From positions 668,736 to 732,735 of the forward strand of contig CAUYUJ010019926.1 in assembly GCA_963575745.1 (NCBI GenBank): a stretch of 64,000 nt of DNA. Reading direction: 5' to 3'. The notes under the pieces were generated by a model. The model was not told the DNA's origin. It did not search any database and saw only the letters and a program-made list of their open reading frames with translations. Of this stretch, positions 31,959 to 39,914 are shown piece after piece. The stretch is from Prorocentrum cordatum (Eukaryota > Sar > Dinophyceae > Prorocentrales > Prorocentraceae). The position numbers and the translations under genes are program-made. Position 1 is the first letter of the stretch. Each line of letters begins with the position of its first letter.

Positions 31959-32680
31959 GGCGTCGTTGGTCCAAAACTTGGGCCAAAATGTGCCGGACGA
32001 AAGTGGGGGAGGGAAGGGGGGCCTCCCTTGGGCCCCCCGCCAGGAAAGCCTTCCGGGTGAGGGGGCGGCGCGGTGGAGCCACACCGCGCCGAATTGAGGG
32101 GAGCCTCCCTCACCCTGGCCGGGAGGCGCCTCACCACAAGGGGGGTGGCACGCGGAGCCTCGCGTGCTGGGTGGGCGGGCGCCCGGAAAGGTGGAGGAGT
32201 GGCCTCTCCCCCACCCCCCCCTTCCCAGGAGGAGCCTCTCCAGGGGTACGAACGACCAACGCGCCCAGGGCCGCCCTGAGAACGAGGCCGAAACACGCCG
32301 GCAGGAAATGGAGCGGCCTCTCCACCCTCCCAGCACCGGGGGAGCCTCCCCGGGGGACGCGCGGAGCCTCGCGCGCCGGGCGGGGGGCCCGACGGACCGG
32401 CGGAGTAGCCTCTCCCCCGGCCCCGCTTCCCCCGAGGGCCTCTCGGGAGGTAATTTTCCAATGGCGGATCGCGGGTGACTCCCGCAACTTCGCGCCACCG
32501 CCTCGCCGAGCCGCAGCCGACGGCGCCGACTTCGCAGCGCTGCACCGGACGGCCGCCAGAAGCTACAGCGCTCACAGCCAATCCGTGTCGGACGTGCTGG
32601 CGAAGCAAAACTGCGCTGCCGCGCCAAGGAAAATAATCAAGTAAGACGTGGTCCCGAACGTTTTGCGCCACGGCGCGTTG
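31959..32680. repeat. Repeat-rich spacer between RT and recombinase frames
   Basis: Imperfect ~210-bp repetition: CGCGGAGCCTCGCG occurs near 32151 and 32360 with flanking GCCTCTCCCC and GGAGCCTCCCC motifs that also pair as small stems. It is open in the recombinase frame but low in complexity. It could be an intron or a leader for the recombinase message. Confidence 0.55.
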
Positions 32681-35600
32681 CTAGCCTGGGCGGCGCTGCC
32701 TGCCTCGCCGCTGGCCGGGCCTTTCAGATGAACCGGATGGCGTCGCCGACGCGGCCTGGCATCCGTGCAGTAGTCGCCACGGCTTGCGGCGGACAGGGGC
32801 GTCCCTCACGCCGTGTGTCGCCAACCTCGGCGGGACCTGGTGACCCTCTGCGCCCCTGCTCAGCGCGTCGGCCTCCTGGTTATCTTCTGCCCAAAAGTGG
32901 ACGGCGACGAGGTCGTGCATCGTCCGGCCAAGCACGAGAAGCATCTCGGCGACGATGCCGTTGAGCGTCGGGTTGCCGGCGCGCGTGCGGATGACGTCTT
33001 GGAGCACCCCCTTGGCATCGCCGTGAAGGACGATCTCCCCGGTAAAATCGATGAGGAAGCCGATCCAGGTGCAGAAGGCGATGAGCAGCATGAAGGCCTC
33101 CCATTGCGGCTGCGCGGCGGGCTCCTGCATCGGGACGCCGATCTCCCTCGCGTCTGTCGGGGTCCACTGCGCGACAATGTATCGCAGCGTGGACTTCGAG
33201 ACAGGCTTGGGCAAGGAGATGAATGCCCCGCCACCCGTGAGGGACGCATCAAAGGTCAGGACGATGCGATCCTCTGACCGGCTGAGCGGATAGATGCGGG
33301 GCATGTCGAGCGACCTGTCGGCAAGAAGGGCGAGCAGCCACTTGATGGGGACGTCAATCCGGCTGCGCGCAACGCACGCCTGCGACTCCCTTCCCCGTGG
33401 ATCCGAGACTGCCGCCGCCCACAGCATCCTCGTGAACGGCCGCAGGGACGGCACGATGCTGCCGGCCCAGGAACAGAGACCCGCAAACTCCTTCACCTCC
33501 TGCCGCGGCAGGAAGTGCAGACGCAGGAACCCTTTTAAGGTAGCCTCCATCTTGCTGATTTTGTCCTGCTGTATCGTGACAGAGACCCCGACGACCCTCG
33601 CTGGGCGCCCTTCGCCTGGCGGTGCGTAGACGTAGGCGAGCGTCGCGCCGATCCAGTCGACTGCTGTGCCGCGCGCCGCCTTCTCCCAAGCGAGGTCGAA
33701 ATACAGGACTCGCCACAGCAAGGCTGCCACCGCAAATTTCCGGGACCGCTCGACAGCCGTGCCGAATGCAGCCATGAACGGGTCGTCGACGTAGCACTGC
33801 AGTGCCGTCTTGCTGCGCCTGAGCACCGCTGCCGTGGCGCGCATGAGGAAGGCGGCGCATCTTCCCCAGACAAGCGGCCCCGCGATGGCTCCGAAGAGCA
33901 CGCAGATGTACACGAAGAAGCCCGCCTGCCCTCCGTAGTTCGCCTGGCCGGCAAGGAAGCGAGACTCCTGCTGCTCGACGCCCAACTGCTTAAAGGCATC
34001 CCTGAAGTCGATAACCATCGCCTCAGGTTCGGTGCCCGGTGGGGCCACCCGGGCGGCGTGCAGCATCGCCTCGACAGCGTCTGCCAGTCGGGGTAGCACG
34101 ACACGCTCAGGTACGCGTGCGGTGGCGTTCACCCCTGACCTCCTCAAGTCGTGGATGAGCCGCGTCTTGCGTCTCCCCTGCTTTACCTTGACCAGCGCGC
34201 CGACGCGCGACAACACCAGCGGCCCGAATCGCGCCTCCAGCGCCTGGCGGGACTGCGACCACACACAGAACCCGCGGTCGACATCCTTCGCGAACTCCCG
34301 CTCGGCATCGTCGAGGTTCTCGGTGTATGACGTGTAATTGTAGTGCTCCGAGGCCCCAGCGAAAACCTGCCCATCGCAGCTCGCGCCGCGCGGCTCCGCA
34401 GCGAGCGCAGGGAAGATGCCGCGAGTGGGTATGTCGACGGCCATGCCCATGGGCGTCCGGCCCCCGAGCCACTCGGGCAGCACATCGTCCGGATCGTTGG
34501 CCGCGGCAATGAGAGCTCCTGCGAGCGCCGCCCGGCCAGCCGCGGCCGCGCTCGGCAGCTGGACGTCGTAGAGTGCTGCGACGCGGCGGCGCGCCTCCTC
34601 GACCACGGCGTCTGGTATGCCATGGGCCTCCTTCGTGCCGAGCTCGTGGAGGGCTCGGTCGATGGCGGCCGGATGCCCCTCGATGACCTCCTCGAGAATC
34701 TGCCCGACTTGATCGCCCACTCGGCGCCATCCGGGGATCTCGCGGATGGACAAGTGTGGGTTGCGCATGCCGCCAATGGCATTGGTGTTCTCCATCTCCC
34801 GCCTCACCTTGCCCGTGACGGGTTCCACAGCGTCGCGCCTGAGGTCCGCGACGAACGTCGTGCGTGACACTCCCCTGGCGGGAAACGGGGCAGCGGCGAA
34901 GGCCGACACCAAAGCCCGACACAGATCCTGCGGGTACTCGGAGGCCACGGTCGTGCGCCGCACGCAGTTCCCCTCCCAATCCTCGGTAAACCCGTCTAGC
35001 GGCGGGTGCCGGGGGTGCGGAGGGCAGCCTGGGCACCGAACGTTGACGAGCTCCGTCCACTCGGCGTTGGTGCACCACGCTGTCGGCTTGACATGGTAGG
35101 CACCGAAGCAGCACTGGTCCCCCCTGTGCACCCGGACGCCCGTGTGCGCGAGCAAGTCCTGGACCGTGGGGAGCTCCCAAATGAGGGAGTCGACCGGGCT
35201 CTCGAGCGTGAACCACCCTCCCGTCCTGTGCTGGGCCTTCGCCAACTTTGCGACTGCCTTCGCACGAATGTTGGCGATGCGGACCTCTGCGGGGAGGGTG
35301 CCGCGGACCTTGATCCCCGCCGGCTGCAGCGCCGTGCGGAGAGGTCCCAACTTGGCGTGCCTATCTCGCCGGCGGGTCTGGGCGAAGGTGGACCGAGGGG
35401 CAGCGAGGTGGAGCCACTGGTAGTGCCGCTGCTTTACCTTCTTGAGCAAAGCATGGAACCGGCGGGCATCGGCAATGTCGAAGCCATCAGCCGCGCCAGG
35501 TCCGGCGTCGATGTCGCCGTAGCTCTCCGCACGCACGCCCTGCTCCACGGCAGCAGCTCCGAGGCCTGGGGTGCCCGCGAACACCTCGCCGAGAACTCTC

Positions 35601-35815
35601 TGAGAAGGCGCGCGGCTCCCAGGCGTGCCCCCGCGCGATGCCGACGCGCGCTGACCAGCCCGCGGGGCGCCGCCAGCGCTGTGGGCACCGGCCGTCCTGG
35701 GCGCGACGCCAAGCTCATGCAGAGCGCCGTGCGGCAACGCCGCGGTGCCTTCCAGGTGGCTCGAGCTGTAGGGCGATGCGGTTGCCCGTGGCCCCGCGCA
35801 CTCACCTCGCTCCAT
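32681..35815 (-). CDS. Reverse transcriptase with RNase H domain
   Basis: ATG at 35815 (MERGECAG) gives about 1044 residues; the frame is open a little farther, to 35878. It would copy the element RNA into cDNA. Motif A VIDFRDAFKQL (Asp about 603), motif B-like GAIAGPLVWGR and the catalytic YVDD at about 675-678 mark the polymerase. The RNase H follows: LTFDASLTGGG (Asp about 856), a Glu in WEAFML, HGDAKG, and the end motif EDNQEADALSR. The N-terminal 500 residues include a Cys-rich segment (NVRCPGCPPHPRHPP) and no protease motif. It starts 88 bases after the Gag stop in another frame. Its likeness is to DIRS/Ngaro-type RTs; the neighbouring recombinase, not a DDE integrase, decides the class. 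Confidence 0.92.
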   Translation of the reverse strand: MERGECAGPRATASPYSSSHLEGTAALPHGALHELGVAPRTAGAHSAGGAPRAGQRASASRGGTPGSRAPSQRVLGEVFAGTPGLGAAAVEQGVRAESYGDIDAGPGAADGFDIADARRFHALLKKVKQRHYQWLHLAAPRSTFAQTRRRDRHAKLGPLRTALQPAGIKVRGTLPAEVRIANIRAKAVAKLAKAQHRTGGWFTLESPVDSLIWELPTVQDLLAHTGVRVHRGDQCCFGAYHVKPTAWCTNAEWTELVNVRCPGCPPHPRHPPLDGFTEDWEGNCVRRTTVASEYPQDLCRALVSAFAAAPFPARGVSRTTFVADLRRDAVEPVTGKVRREMENTNAIGGMRNPHLSIREIPGWRRVGDQVGQILEEVIEGHPAAIDRALHELGTKEAHGIPDAVVEEARRRVAALYDVQLPSAAAAGRAALAGALIAAANDPDDVLPEWLGGRTPMGMAVDIPTRGIFPALAAEPRGASCDGQVFAGASEHYNYTSYTENLDDAEREFAKDVDRGFCVWSQSRQALEARFGPLVLSRVGALVKVKQGRRKTRLIHDLRRSGVNATARVPERVVLPRLADAVEAMLHAARVAPPGTEPEAMVIDFRDAFKQLGVEQQESRFLAGQANYGGQAGFFVYICVLFGAIAGPLVWGRCAAFLMRATAAVLRRSKTALQCYVDDPFMAAFGTAVERSRKFAVAALLWRVLYFDLAWEKAARGTAVDWIGATLAYVYAPPGEGRPARVVGVSVTIQQDKISKMEATLKGFLRLHFLPRQEVKEFAGLCSWAGSIVPSLRPFTRMLWAAAVSDPRGRESQACVARSRIDVPIKWLLALLADRSLDMPRIYPLSRSEDRIVLTFDASLTGGGAFISLPKPVSKSTLRYIVAQWTPTDAREIGVPMQEPAAQPQWEAFMLLIAFCTWIGFLIDFTGEIVLHGDAKGVLQDVIRTRAGNPTLNGIVAEMLLVLGRTMHDLVAVHFWAEDNQEADALSRGAEGHQVPPRLATHGVRDAPVRRKPWRLLHGCQAASATPSGSSERPGQRRGRQRRPG

Positions 35816-35902
35816 AATGCCTGGAGGTCGAGGCTCACTCGCGCAGTGGCCCGGGTCGGCCGCTGCCGGCCGTTGCACGGCCGCGCTCTGCTCGTGACCC
35901 GC

Positions 35903-37468
35903 TCAGCGGCGCCCAGGGGGCGTCCAGTTCGGTACCTGCGGGCACGCCACCGCGCGGTGCTGGCCACGGCACCATTCGCATAGATGGATCTTCGGGGGCG
36001 TCCATGTGCACGTGCTGCCGCAGCCCTTATGGTCACGATTCCATTTGAAACACAAGTCCACACCGTTCTCGTCCCGGAGGTACCTGCCGTCGGCGCGCCG
36101 CTCCGCCGCCCGGTCCTTGCTGGCCTGCGCGGGCGGCTGCGGTGCTTGCCCGCCAATTGGCGGTCCACCGGGAGGAGGTGCGTGCCCGCCGGTGTTTGCC
36201 CGGGCTGCCGCCCGCTCGCGCTTCTTCGCGCGCTTGCTGAGAGGCTGGGCTGGCATCGGCCCTGGCTCTGGACCTCGCTTGCCCCCCAGTGGTGGGGGCA
36301 ACTGCGGCCGCTGCTTCCCAGCAGCCTGCTGGAGGTTGGATCCCTCGGTCGCGTTGTACAGCTTTTCCTGCCGGCTGGCCCACGACGAGCCCGCCTCACG
36401 CTGCCCTGAGGAGTAAAGGAGCTTCCGGGCGGGTTCCTTGAGGCGCTCTTCCCAGAAGGCCATGCTGTCCACGCCCCTGAAAGCGGCCAGGAGGACAGCA
36501 TTCCACGGCCGCTTCGGTTCGAAAAGGGACAGCTCTGGCTTGAGGCGGTGTGCCTCTGCCTGGCGATCGCGCTCGTCCGGGGCCCACTCGAAGCGGAGCA
36601 TCCAATCGGCCTCCGCGCATATGGCCCATGCCCCGCCGTAGTTGCGGGCAAGCGCCGTGAAGAAGTCGCGGTACCCTTCCGCGACGGCCTTGTCGATGGC
36701 GTCGACTGCCTGGTATCCTGAGGCTGCGAACTCCCATGAGGCGATCCAGTCCTCGAGAGTTGCCGGGCCCAGCAGTTCACGTGGGAACCACTCGCCTTTA
36801 GCATTCGTATGGTGCGCCGTCAGTGCGACGGCCCGCTGGCGGCGCCCATCATAGGGGCCCCACACTCCAGCATCGTAGGCCAAGAGGTTGTGGTCCATCT
36901 GCTGCAGCCTGTACAAAACCGACAGCTGGTCATCTGACAATTTGATGGCCGGTGGCCGTGGTAACCATGATGTATCGCCCCACCGACCCTTGAGCTCCCG
37001 GAGGATCTCGGGAGTGACCGGGAGCACATCGAACTTCACAGCCTGGTCGAAGTATTGGCTGACCTTCAGGGTCCGCTTGGCGACCCCCTCAGGCTGCTGG
37101 GCCACAGTTGCCGCGGTCGCCGGCTCCTGTGGCGGCTGCTGCGGCCCTGGATCGGGTGCCTGGCGGAAAATGTCCGACGGCTGGATCCCGACCTTGATGC
37201 GGGCCGTGTTGATGGCGATGTTGAGCCGGACACGCGCAATGGCTAGTAGTCCGAGAGTTGCCGCGACATCGGCATAGTCCTTGTTCGGGACCGATGCGAT
37301 CTGGCCCAAATCGTCGAGAGCCTCGTCGCCGATTGCGTCGGCGATCCCGTTCCACAAGTCGGGCGCCAACTTGGCGTGGTCGAGGATCGCCGGCCAGTCC
37401 GCCAGCGCGCCGACCTCCGACTCGCCTGGCAGAACGAAGCCGAGGGAGGTAGCAGCGTCCCCGGCCAT
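35903..37468 (-). CDS. Gag-like nucleocapsid protein
   Basis: The ATG at 37468 (MAGDAATSLGFVLPGE) gives 521 residues; the frame extends upstream through repeat A, but that part is untranslated leader by my reading. It would package the RNA. The central part is helical and unassigned (FPRELLGPATLEDWIASWEF, then YGGAWAICAEADWMLRFEWA). A basic, Pro-rich linker follows (KRAKKRERAAARA). The C-terminus carries Cys473, Cys483, Cys487 and His495, then a knuckle CEWCRGQHRAVAC (Cys497, Cys500, His504, Cys509). A CCCH-type finger followed by such a knuckle is typical of Gag in DIRS/Ngaro-type elements. The stop lies 88 bases before the likely RT ATG. Confidence 0.85.
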   Translation of the reverse strand: MAGDAATSLGFVLPGESEVGALADWPAILDHAKLAPDLWNGIADAIGDEALDDLGQIASVPNKDYADVAATLGLLAIARVRLNIAINTARIKVGIQPSDIFRQAPDPGPQQPPQEPATAATVAQQPEGVAKRTLKVSQYFDQAVKFDVLPVTPEILRELKGRWGDTSWLPRPPAIKLSDDQLSVLYRLQQMDHNLLAYDAGVWGPYDGRRQRAVALTAHHTNAKGEWFPRELLGPATLEDWIASWEFAASGYQAVDAIDKAVAEGYRDFFTALARNYGGAWAICAEADWMLRFEWAPDERDRQAEAHRLKPELSLFEPKRPWNAVLLAAFRGVDSMAFWEERLKEPARKLLYSSGQREAGSSWASRQEKLYNATEGSNLQQAAGKQRPQLPPPLGGKRGPEPGPMPAQPLSKRAKKRERAAARANTGGHAPPPGGPPIGGQAPQPPAQASKDRAAERRADGRYLRDENGVDLCFKWNRDHKGCGSTCTWTPPKIHLCEWCRGQHRAVACPQVPNWTPPGRR

Positions 37469-37529
37469 CGCGCGTACTGGCCCTGCGCACGGGCCGGGCG
37501 CGCGCGCAGGGTAAGGCCTGATCCCACCT

Positions 37530-37973
37530 AAAATTGGGAGGGCCGAGGTCTCGAGCCAAAATCGGCCACGGCCCGCCCCCCAGTAGAGAAGAGCTGGGGC
37601 GGCTGACTGAATTGGCGTGCCGGCCCATCCGCTAACGATGCCGCGGCGGCCCCGAAGCGGGGCCGCCGCACTCGGAATCTGAGAGAACTGGCGGGTCCAG
37701 AGCTCGGAGCGCAACAAAGTATAGCATGTGGGCGCGACACTGTGGCAATCGAAACGGTCGCCGGCCGAGGGCCGACCGACTGGAAAGTCGATGCAACACA
37801 CTAGCAGCAAAAGGAGGCATGCAACACAGTGCGATGCAAACGCACATCGACGAAGCGTGCGTGTGAAATGCGCTCGGGATCGATGTTCCTCAACACCGGG
37901 CGTCCCGCCCAGCCCGCCCAGGGTAAGCATGCCAATGTGTGTGCATAAAACTACCTATACAAGTACAGTCCAC
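37530..37973 (-). repeat. Terminal A1 direct repeat (444 bp)
   Basis: Left end of the element on its coding strand. It matches A2 (29212-29655) base for base as far as I could read. It should contain the promoter and 5' leader and holds the spliced-leader-like sequence at 37550-37571. Confidence 0.93.
37550..37571 (-). promoter_or_regulatory. Spliced-leader-like relic upstream of Gag
   Basis: The minus strand reads CCGTGGCC then GATTTTGGCTCGAG. The dinoflagellate spliced leader, from memory, has CCGTAGCC then ATTTTGGCTCAAG, so the match is all but two substitutions and one inserted G. It lies 82 nt upstream of the Gag ATG on the coding strand, the position expected if a trans-spliced mRNA had been reverse transcribed and fixed in the element. 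Confidence 0.6.
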
Positions 37974-38610
37974 AACAACTTTGAGAAACTTGGGCTTACG
38001 GGTCCCAGGGGAAGGACGAGGTAACCACGGGGCAGCTGGCTTCTTGTGCTATGGGCGTGGCTATGTGGCCCCCCTTGCCAGAAAAGGATTGGCCATGCAC
38101 AAAGGAAGTTGCACAAGCATCTCTGTGAAACGAACCGCTGGGCTGTCAGAGCGCATTGCCACATTTGCATGATGCAATGTGGCACTCGTAGACGGCAGCT
38201 GAAACATCTCAACCAGAACCGTGCTTGTGCGAACACGTGGCGTGGACATGGGAGCCCTGTGGACGAGGATGCTGTGCTTCAGGCGAAAAGTCGGGGGGGG
38301 GGGGCGGGGGGGGGGAGGCGGGGACGCAGAAGCATGTAGTTGACATCGCCATGTTTCGACTCTGTGGGCCTGCCTTGGCCCAGCGTCAAGATCAAAACAA
38401 AATCCACAGAGTCAGGCCACCTTCTATATTCAGGGCGGCTCCGAAGCCGCCACCACTACATACCAGGAACTTTAAAAAACACTCTGGCCCCTGTTTTTGT
38501 CATGTTGGCAAACGACGACGGGGCGTGAGCGACGTTCAGGAACATCTTGACTTGGCGTGCGTGGAGAAGAATGTAACATTCGACGTGCGCCACCTTCCTT
38601 CATAGCAACG
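37974..38610 (+). pseudogene. LINE relic with zinc fingers
   Basis: Right flank of the retrotransposon. The plus strand reads LARKGLAMHKG in one frame, then KLHKHLCETNRWAVRAHCHICMMQCGTRRRQLKHLNQNRAC in another (written here as one run of short pieces: HCHICMMQCGTRRR, QLKHLNQNRAC). The C-x2-C...H...C layout after a basic KGLxxHK segment is the one I associate with dinoflagellate LINE proteins between RT copies. Farther on, KRRRGVSDVQEHLDLACVEK continues in a similar style. A G-run (38291-38318) splits the parts. At least two frame breaks, so not functional. Confidence 0.55.
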
Positions 38611-38614
38611 GACA

Positions 38615-39910
38615 CAACAAGACCTACGTAGGGTTGCGAACCCAAAAGATCACGAGAAGAGAGATCAGCCGCGACTTGCTCGATGGCACCGGAGATCTGT
38701 GGCTGACTCCCGGCGCACTCCAGCTCCTGCAGCTCCTGGGCCAGATCCTCTGCCCCTTCTACTTCGCGCCAAGCTGCTGACGTCACTTGCTGGACGTGGC
38801 CGGAGAAGTCGCTGTCGACCTCTTCGGTATGAGCGACAGGGCTGCGGGTGAACCGCCCTCGGTGACGCCAGCGGTGCCCTCGGGGACAGTCGATGACATA
38901 GTTATCGAGCGCCCCGTCTTGGTCCTGCCCGGCGTCTGCTGTAAGCAGCTGTTTGACGCCCGAGATCAACTGGATGATGCGAGCTTCCTTCCACCGTTCG
39001 CCAGTGAAGTGGCATCGAACTTGACGCCGCACAAGTATAGCTGTTGAACGTCGCTAGGGCCCCGAGGGGGCCGCCAGATGACCAGGTTGCGGGTGCGGCC
39101 CAGCCAGTCGCCCGTCTGATTCTGGCTGCGTACAAGACGTGCAGCGCGAACGTCCGGTATTTGAAAGTATCTGTGGGACAAGTGGCACAAGGCCTCGAGG
39201 ATGTCGGGCGTTGCCGAGCCTGCTCGGTCAGCTGCGCGTCCTTCGGGTCCTCCCAGTGGCCGAAGGTCTTGGCCGTGGAGCTTGGCGCGACGTGCTCCAG
39301 GTAGTCCTCCGCGTGATCGCAGGCCAGGCCTGCTCGCACCATGCCGGTGCCCATGTCGCCGAAGATGGCGCCGATGAAAGCCCGTGCGTCCTGCTGTCTG
39401 CGTGCAGATCATCTCGTCATGGCGGTGCTCGAGAACCACCCTTCCTTTAGCCGGGTCCACAGAGATGGCCGTGCCAGGTCCTGCCCATCCCGAAGCGTCT
39501 TTCGTGCTCGGAGGTCAGTGGGCCTCCACTGGTCGCCAACGTTGAACCGCCCCTCTCTGGATTCGGTGGCGCGTGTCCAGAGGGCGCGGCTGACGCAGGA
39601 AATCGAAATAGCCTCGATCATGCGTTGCATTGCAATTTTTCTGATGCGCCACTGCAGTCGGCTGGGCTGCACTTCTCCGCCAAAAGAAAGGCCGGTGCCC
39701 AGTGCAGGTGTCATAGACGTCGGCCTCGCCCTCTTCGTCCGTGTCCAGGCGGTGGCATCGTGGGGGTCTGCCTGCGGCATTGTAAGGGGCGGCGCCGCCC
39801 GCGTGGGTGAGGCTGTTGCCCGCGAGTGTCTCGTGGGCCAACGTCGAGTCGAAGTTGGCTGTGGTAACTTCGCGCTCCAGCTGCGTCTCTGTGGCGTGCA
39901 GTGCTCGTAG
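38615..39910 (-). pseudogene. Decayed coding region, family not recognised
   Basis: The minus strand holds coding-like pieces in changing frames: NVGDQWRPTDLRARKTLRDG (39780-39409 frame), then ARAFIGAIFGDMGTGMVRAG and KTFGHWEDPKDAQLTEQA, then ALCHLSHRYFQIPDVRAARL. In-frame stops sit close to each switch. It is probably a further retroelement remnant, upstream in orientation of nothing I can identify. I could not match it to RT, integrase or protease motifs. Confidence 0.35.
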
Positions 39911-39914
39911 GACG

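Larger units (their letters stand above)
28790..37973 (-). mobile_element. Complete tyrosine-recombinase (DIRS/Ngaro-type) retrotransposon with split direct repeats
   Basis: Read on the minus strand the order is repeat A1 (37973-37530), Gag, RT plus RNase H, tyrosine recombinase, B1 (29826-29656), A2 (29655-29212), a 106-bp spacer, and B2 (29105-28790). This A1-ORFs-B1-A2-B2 plan is the split-direct-repeat arrangement of PAT/Kangaroo/Ngaro-type elements, which replicate through a circle whose junction is the B1/A2 border and integrate by recombinase without target duplication. Both A copies are 444 bp and looked identical on base-by-base reading, and all three frames are long and free of stops, so the insertion is young and possibly functional. 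No aspartic protease, DDE integrase or methylase was seen. The outer flanks (GAAAATCGG left, AACAACTTT right) show no duplication. Confidence 0.92.

Noticed and set aside
31959-32627. N-terminal 223 codons of the recombinase frame as protein
   Set aside because: The stretch is an imperfect DNA repeat with low-complexity translation, and a credible ATG follows at 31958.
35903-37930. Gag starting at the first start-like codon in the A repeat
   Set aside because: The same 5' reading occurs in A2 without Gag behind it, and the region holds the leader-like sequence, so the ATG at 37468 is preferred.
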